A DNA stretch of 64,000 nt, taken from assembly GCA_001510575.1 (NCBI GenBank), contig LNGK01000006.1, positions 2,537,565 through 2,601,564 of the forward strand, given 5' to 3'. The translations under genes and the position numbers were made by a program. The DNA is from Knoxdaviesia capensis. Taxonomy: Eukaryota; Ascomycota; Sordariomycetes; Microascales; Gondwanamycetaceae. This document shows, piece after piece, positions 59,312 through 64,000 of the stretch. The notes under the pieces are model-generated. The model worked only from the letters and a program-made list of their open reading frames with translations, ran no database searches and was not told where the DNA came from. Position 1 is the stretch's first letter. Every line of letters starts with the position of its first letter.

Positions 59312-62300
59312 TTATTAATCTCTTATTAACCTTCCTTTAAAGCCTAACCGTCGTAATCGACTACTTTTCCTCTAGGTTCGAGTCCTAATCGATACGTAAT
59401 CGACCGATATCTCGACTTTCCTTTCTTTTAATTTAGAATTCACCTCCACCGATAGCTTTACTACTTTCCGCTACGGTAAACTACGAATTACCCTTCTTTT
59501 ATAAAAACCCTTTCTATTTAACCTCCTTTTAGTAACGAAAGTACGTTAAATAAATATCTTTTATTTCCTTTCTTTTAATTCTATCCTTACCGAACTAATA
59601 GCTAATTAACTACTATTACTCTAGTAAAATACCGAATTACCCTACCTTTACTAACGTTTTACACGCCTCCCGCGTGCCTTTCCTATACTTCCTAAGCTAT
59701 CGGATACTACTAATAGGTTCGAGTCCTATTACTAAATATTTAATAGCTAATCCCTCTATTTTTATTTATTTCTACGACTTTTCCTTTATTTTACGACTTT
59801 ACTTATTTATTTCTACGACTTTTTCTAGTTATTTCTAAGACTCCTACTATTCTAATAACTAACGTCTTAATATTTCTACTATTTTTAATTATTTTCTACT
59901 ACCTCCGTTTACGGACTTCCTTTATTACCTATTCTCTTATTCTATTTAATTCTAATTACTAATCCGCCTCTTATTCTAAGACTAACCCGCTTTTATACCC
60001 CCTTTATACCCCGTTTATATACTAANTAAATCCATATTACATCTATTATTATTCCCTAGGCTATTTACCGTAGCCTTATTCTTTATTATAAACTTCCGGC
60101 TATATAAAGGATAATATAATATAAATTAATCTAATATTTAATACTTTCCCCCTATTATTAACCCTATAAATCTAGACTATCTAACTATTTATAACTATTA
60201 TACCCTAGTTTTCCCTATTTATTCCCTTTCGCTCCTACTTACTATCGGTTTATATCCCTAACCCCCTATTTCCCGGCGAGCCTAGACCGCTAATATCCGC
60301 TTTTACGCCGAATATCGGATAAAGAATAACGTATTCTACGTAAAAGAGATAAAAGTATTACCTATAACCTTAAAGCCTTAAGTAAGGTAAGCGTTATAAC
60401 TAACTTATAAACTAGTAAGTTACTAGTTAAGGAGCTATAACCCCCTACGGAAGTAACCCCTATTACGTATAATCGTTAGATAATAATAGGATAAGGGAAA
60501 GGAAAGGCTATAGATAACGGGATAAATATTCTACCGGTATAGCTAGTAAGTAATCTACCGCCTTAATATACTAAGTCTATTACGATCGAGGAATTAAAGT
60601 AAATAATAAAAGCGTTACTTACGGACCGTATAGAGTTTAACTTTAATAGATAAGCGAGAGAGAAAGAGCGTACCGATAATATAAATACCGTTATTAGTAC
60701 GATAATAGAAAAGCTTTTAGAAAAGCTAATAGACGCTATAAACCGTAGTAACTTACTAGCTATAGCTATAGCTACCTTATCCTCTTTTCCTACTCCCTCT
60801 CTATTATTAGCTAGTCTATAGATAATAGGACTACTATTACCTACCGACCTAGGTAGAAAGAGCCCCCTTTCTAGCGTAACTATAGCTAATAATCCGTTAT
60901 TACTTATAACTAGCGTCTAACCGATAAGAAACTAGCCCTCGGTACCGTATATTATATTATAAATACCGAGAGGTATAGGTAGTACGGTTCTAAAAGGATA
61001 ATAAGGTTATATATATAGATAAGGAGTATACGATAGCGGTATAATTCTAATATTTCCTATACTATTCTAGTAAATACCCTTATAAACGATAACCCCTAAA
61101 GTAATATTTTAAGCGAAACTATATTTAGGGCCTAATAGTAAACCGTTTACTAATATTAGTATTAATAGTTTTATACTACTATTATAGCTTACTATTAAAA
61201 GACGATTCCTAGGCCCTCGTTTAGTAAATAGGAATTTAGCTATTAAAAGTAGTTTAATAAAGTAAAATATACCTCTAATAAACGACGAGTACGCTATCGG
61301 GTAGTATTAATACCTCTAAGCGACGTTTCTAGAGTTAATACTCCTATCGGATATTAGTAATAGAGAAGATCGTAAGAAAAACGGTAAAAAAGCTATTAGT
61401 TAGCTATAAAGTAACTACTTAAGTAAGGTAGACTATATAGTTATAGTATAATTAATACGTATTTAGACTTACTTATATAAATCTATAATTCTATATACGT
61501 ATTAAACGTCTTAAATACTACTAGTAATTAGAGGCGAATTTATACCCCTTTAGTATTTTATTCGACGGTATACCGATATACCGTAGCCTATACTAATAGA
61601 ATCCGTACTAATATTTATCTCTAGTTATATACTAATATCTACCCCTTCGCGCGTATTTATAGCTCTTATATTTAATTATTAAAATAAGTCTAAATATAAA
61701 GCTATCGAGCTTTTAGTTAAAATAGTATAGAATTCTACCGATAACTTACTTAAAACGTATTATATTTAACGTATAGTAGAGGATATTTTACGCTATAATA
61801 TTACGGACTTATAGTATAAGATATAGTAGGATATAACCCCCGATTCTAGTATCTATACTATAGTTAATACTACTTATTACTTATTAAAGACTAGATAATT
61901 ATATACCACTTAGCTAAATACCGTACTAAAAACTAAAGAGGAAGGAGAAACGTTATAATTTAGAACCTATAAAGAAGTACTTAATTATATTACGTAGGAT
62001 AAAGATAGAGATAAATCTACGTATTTCCGATACGGAAAGATAAGTTATTAGGTTCGTAAATATACGGAGCTACGTATTAAGAATAATAATCGACGTTAAA
62101 AGGCGCGCTAGAACACGCGTTTTATAATAAACCGAGGCCGAACGATAGATAATCGTAGTTATTCCCGCGAGCCTCGTAACTATTCTCGAAATACCTCCCG
62201 TAACTATAACTATTTACGAAGACTATCTTAAAACTAAAAGATATACCGTTCCCTTACTCCCTACCCCTCTAGGAATAAAGATAAACTAATAATAGATAAA

Positions 62301-64000
62301 GGATAGTAGAATAATAGGAGAGGGGATAAGAAAACCGCTATTTATAGTATATACCCTATATAGAAAGAAGACTTATCTCCCGAAGGATCTCCCCTCTTAG
62401 AAGCTACGGGCTTAGACGTAAATAATAACTATTTCGCTAACGTTACTTACTATTCTATACTATTTATAACCCCTTTAGTAAAGGAATTAACGTTAATTAA
62501 TAAGATACTAATAAAATAGCTACGATACGAAAGATACTATAAACGATACCGCCTCTATACCGGTTTACTAACGAATAACTAATAAACGCCGCTTATAGTA
62601 TTTATTAATACCGGAATAGCTAGCGTATTCGTCTCTAAATCGTATACCTATCGTTATTTAGTACTATACCGATCCGCTAACCCTCTACGCCTTAGTAGCC
62701 TAGGCGGTAATAGTAGCTTCGCTATTATTAACGATATCGTTATTTCCTTCCGATTAACGACTATTAACGGATTATCTAAGGTTATTTCTATAGTAGCTAG
62801 TATTATTACCGACGGTACCTATCCTACTAACCTAACTATCGGCTAAAGCGGAGCTACGAAGCTCGGTTATATTAACGCTAATAGTATAATAAAGCTTATA
62901 CTCCTACGCGATTCCCCCGTTATTCTATATTTCTACCCTCCCTAGAGACGAGATAATATCGCTATTACCTATACTACCTTTACTACCGATTCTAATCTAA
63001 TAAATATTACCTCTTCCTACGATAATCCTACCTCTTTATATAATAAGAACCTCCCTTTACCTCTATCGATATATATTTATAGTATTTTACCTACGGATCC
63101 TAATACCTATACCCTCTCTTATATTACCTCTAAATCGTTTCCCTTTATTACGTACCTTACTAAGTAATAGTATAATAGTACTCCTTTACCCTAATAAACG
63201 TTTCCTAGAACGATAAATACTAACTAAGTAACTATTAAATTTAATAAAGAGCTATTACCTAAGTATAAGAAGTAACTATTACTTATAAAAGAGCGTACGA
63301 AGCGCGACGCTATTCGTAGTACCTATATTATTATAGAAAACTAATAAAAAAAGGTAAATACTAAAGCCCTAATAATTATACGAAAGGCCTTCGATAATAA
63401 TACTTTCGTCTTTATTCTATAGTATTTCGATACTAGACCGGATATAAAGGCCTATACTTAGTATAATATTAAGACCGCTAATACTAAACTTAGATCTCTC
63501 CCCCTATACCGCTATAGCCCCTACTAACGTAAAATTATAAAGGAATTTACTAATAAACTACTCTTACTCGGTATTATTCGATACGCTATTAACTCCCTAT
63601 AGTCCGTACCTATATTATTACTACCTAAGAAGCCCCTCCCTAGTAATAACTAGCTTAGATACCGTTTCGTAATTAACTACTATATATTAAACGAAATTAC
63701 GTAAAAGGTAGCTTATCTACTACCGAACGTTAAGGATTCCCTATAATAGGCTACTAGATACCGATTCTATACCTTTCTTAACTTAGAAGACGGCTTCTAG
63801 TAAATAGTTATAGACCCCGAGGTAATACTAAAGATAGCGTTTTCTACGCTATTTAAATAATACGAATAGCTTCGTATACTATTTAGCCTTATAAACGTAC
63901 CTATAACCTTCTAGCGTTTTATAAACGAAGTCCTTAAGCCGGTACGCGCCTTTACTATAGGCCTTTTAGACGATATTTATATTTAAGGTAAGATAATAAT
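59312..64000 (+). mobile_element. Gypsy (Ty3) retrotransposon 5' half, RIP-mutated, cut by window end
   Basis: AT-rich sequence with CpA/TpG nearly absent. Reading through stops: a gag-like region from about 60.3 kb, a zinc knuckle with mutated Cys at about 62021-62065, an aspartic-protease segment at about 62597 (FINTGIAS, where Asp has become Asn), and reverse transcriptase from about 63540 (LLGIIRYAINS, RYRFVINYYILNEIT, FTFLNLEDGF-like, FSLINVPITFQRF-like) to the GLLDDIYI box at about 63960. This RT-first order with protease just before it is Gypsy, not Copia. LTR boundaries were not found. Two tRNA T-arm-like motifs lie in its leader (59375, 59716). One undetermined base is at 60026. Confidence 0.82.

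Noticed and set aside
1..64000. CRISPR arrays, rRNA genes, bacterial operons
   Set aside because: None seen; intron structure and gene content are fungal nuclear.

Overview
The window is nuclear DNA of a filamentous ascomycete (Pezizomycotina). Evidence: short GT-AG introns (about 50-225 nt), fungal orthologues throughout, a fungus-only FunK1 kinase, DUF3435/DUF3723 relics, and LTR retroelements changed by C-to-T transitions at CpA/TpG, the signature of repeat-induced point mutation (RIP). The class within Pezizomycotina cannot be fixed from the sequence.

Left part (1-28.4 kb): conserved housekeeping genes, widely spaced. In order: the C-terminal alpha/beta-hydrolase part of a large oxidoreductase-like protein (cut by the window edge), AIM32 (mitochondrial bis-His 2Fe-2S protein), a vacuolar AVT3/AVT4-type amino acid transporter, TIM22, the AMPK/SNF1 beta subunit, KAE1 (tRNA t6A), EPL1 (NuA4), CNB1 (calcineurin B) and a conserved Pezizomycotina protein of unknown function. 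Exon structures were worked out by hand and are in frame. They are not one pathway; neighbouring pairs share divergent or convergent intergenic DNA.

Middle (28.4-37 kb): almost 9 kb without a supportable gene, with microsatellites and purine/pyrimidine tracts.

Right part (37-54.2 kb): an accessory island. It opens with a degraded DUF3435 tyrosine recombinase fused in frame to zinc-finger-like modules and two tandem chromodomains. A 198-bp foldback MITE and a complete RIP-mutated Copia element with a perfect 5-bp target duplication follow. Then come a coiled-coil relic, a degraded DUF3723 gene, a frameshifted APH-type phosphotransferase and an apparently intact FunK1 kinase. DUF3435 plus DUF3723 is the gene pairing known from Starship giant transposons, so this is read, as inference, as a decayed Starship-like element.

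Far right (54.3-64 kb): nested, heavily RIP-mutated retroelement debris: a solo LTR, a Copia element lacking its reverse-transcriptase half, an LTR fragment, and the 5' half of a Gypsy element that runs off the window.

Most interesting: the recombinase-chromodomain fusion, and the Copia LTR pair, in which the mutated and clean sides swap at the same LTR position in both copies.
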